5,989 nt of DNA, from positions 1 through 5,989 of the forward strand of contig JAGLBF010000134.1 of NCBI GenBank assembly GCA_018260375.1, in the 5' to 3' direction. The translations under genes and the position numbers were made by a program. The stretch is from Deinococcus sp. Its GTDB lineage: Bacteria; Deinococcota; Deinococci; Deinococcales; Deinococcaceae. Below the pieces are notes generated by a model. That model worked only from the letters and a program-made list of their open reading frames with translations. It was not told the DNA's origin and did not search any database. Below, piece after piece: positions 5,394 to 5,989 of this stretch (its first letter is position 1; the number at the start of each line of letters is the position of its first letter).

Positions 5394-5989
5394 TCAGCCC
5401 ACTTCAAACAGCAAATGTGGTTGTCTGGCTTGTGGAAGTATGACCGTCTCACCCCGCATGGTCTCCATAAGACTGCGGCCCAGCGCCTCGCCCAGTTGCA
5501 CAGGCACAGCGTTTCCAATCTGGCGGTACTGGTCGCTAATACTGCCCATAAATACCCAATCATCGGGAAAGCCCTGTAAGCGGGCCGCTTCACGTACACT
5601 CAGCGGGCGGTCATGCGCGGGGTGGCACATATCGGTGGCCTTCTGGGCAGGGCTGGTAGTCACGGTGGGGGCAGGCTTATCCCAGGAGAGGCGGCGATAA
5701 AAGCCCACTTTGCCGCCGCCTGACAGGTACGCGCCACCCATCGCTTCGGGCAACAGCTCAGGCGGAAGGCTGCGCCAGTTGCCGCCCTCTGGTACAAGGC
5801 GCAGGTATTTCAGGCGGCTTTCGCTGTAGCCCTGAAATTGTGGCTGGGGGTCGCTTAGTCCGTTTAAGCCTGCGCGAAGGGTGCACCACGGCAACAGCCT
5901 CCGCCCGTCTTTGCTATGGGTGGGGCGCGGGAGTTGTAGCGGTTCATGGTCGCGGCTGCCCAGAATCACCACGCGCTCACGGGTTTGGG
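5394..5989 (-). CDS. C5-cytosine-specific DNA methyltransferase, C-terminal part
   Basis: The enzyme transfers a methyl group from S-adenosylmethionine to carbon 5 of cytosine at a specific DNA sequence. Only the last 198 or so codons are here; the start and catalytic motifs (AdoMet-binding FxGxG, PC loop, ENV) lie beyond the right edge. Reading starts in motif VIII, QTRERVVILG (5987-5958, QxRxR form). The variable target-recognition region follows, including SWDKPAPTVTTSP (about 5687-5649). Motif IX, RPLSVREAARLQGFPDDW, and motif X, QYRQIGNAVPV, come next. The frame is read through the edge because codons upstream of the GTG at 5972 continue the conserved motif, so that GTG is not the start. 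It converges on secDF with a 155-nt gap. Recognition sequence cannot be read from this. A cognate nuclease, if any, is not in the window, so it may be orphan or part of a restriction-modification locus. Confidence 0.93.
   Translation of the reverse strand, partial: QTRERVVILGSRDHEPLQLPRPTHSKDGRRLLPWCTLRAGLNGLSDPQPQFQGYSESRLKYLRLVPEGGNWRSLPPELLPEAMGGAYLSGGGKVGFYRRLSWDKPAPTVTTSPAQKATDMCHPAHDRPLSVREAARLQGFPDDWVFMGSISDQYRQIGNAVPVQLGEALGRSLMETMRGETVILPQARQPHLLFEVG

Noticed and set aside
5287..5700. Open frame of 137 codons on the + strand opposite the methyltransferase
   Set aside because: It begins inside the terminator hairpin and is antisense to conserved methyltransferase motifs IX and X.

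Overview
The window looks like a chromosomal segment from the Deinococcus-Thermus lineage, most probably a Deinococcus. The evidence is a SecD-SecF fusion in one polypeptide whose TM4 motif reads VDGN rather than the usual VDAN, G+C-rich genes with strong AAAGGAG ribosome sites, and short repeats between genes. The genus rests on family resemblance and was not tested by a search.

Layout, left to right. Positions 1-302 hold no convincing gene. They carry an 8-bp inverted repeat, two exact copies of a 15-bp word 99 bp apart, and a roughly 63-nt block that recurs in diverged form upstream of secDF. Two tightly coupled genes follow (303-1286 and 1298-2149). They encode the two membrane permeases of a carbohydrate ABC importer of the MalF/MalG type. 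No sugar-binding protein or ATPase gene is in view. After them comes an AT-rich gap (2150-2300) with a tandem TATACT repeat, a stem-loop, a 9-bp inverted repeat and a 15-nt near-palindrome. A good extended -10 element (2306-2314) lies just beyond and probably drives a small unrecognised gene (2353-2745) for a single-pass, proline-rich membrane protein.

A 219-nt leader (2746-2964) contains the second copy of the dispersed block, then comes the TTG-started secDF gene (2965-5238), the proton-driven accessory subunit of the Sec protein-export machinery. It ends in two stacked hairpins, the second a strong terminator candidate (5285-5325). Converging on it from the right edge is the C-terminal part of a C5-cytosine DNA methyltransferase (5394-5989, minus strand, 5' end outside the window).

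The genes do not form one pathway: sugar uptake, protein export and DNA methylation are neighbouring but separate units. I see no clear new multi-gene system. The points most worth a second look are the dispersed block shared by two intergenic regions, the architecture upstream of the small membrane-protein gene, and a degenerate conserved SecD motif in SecDF.
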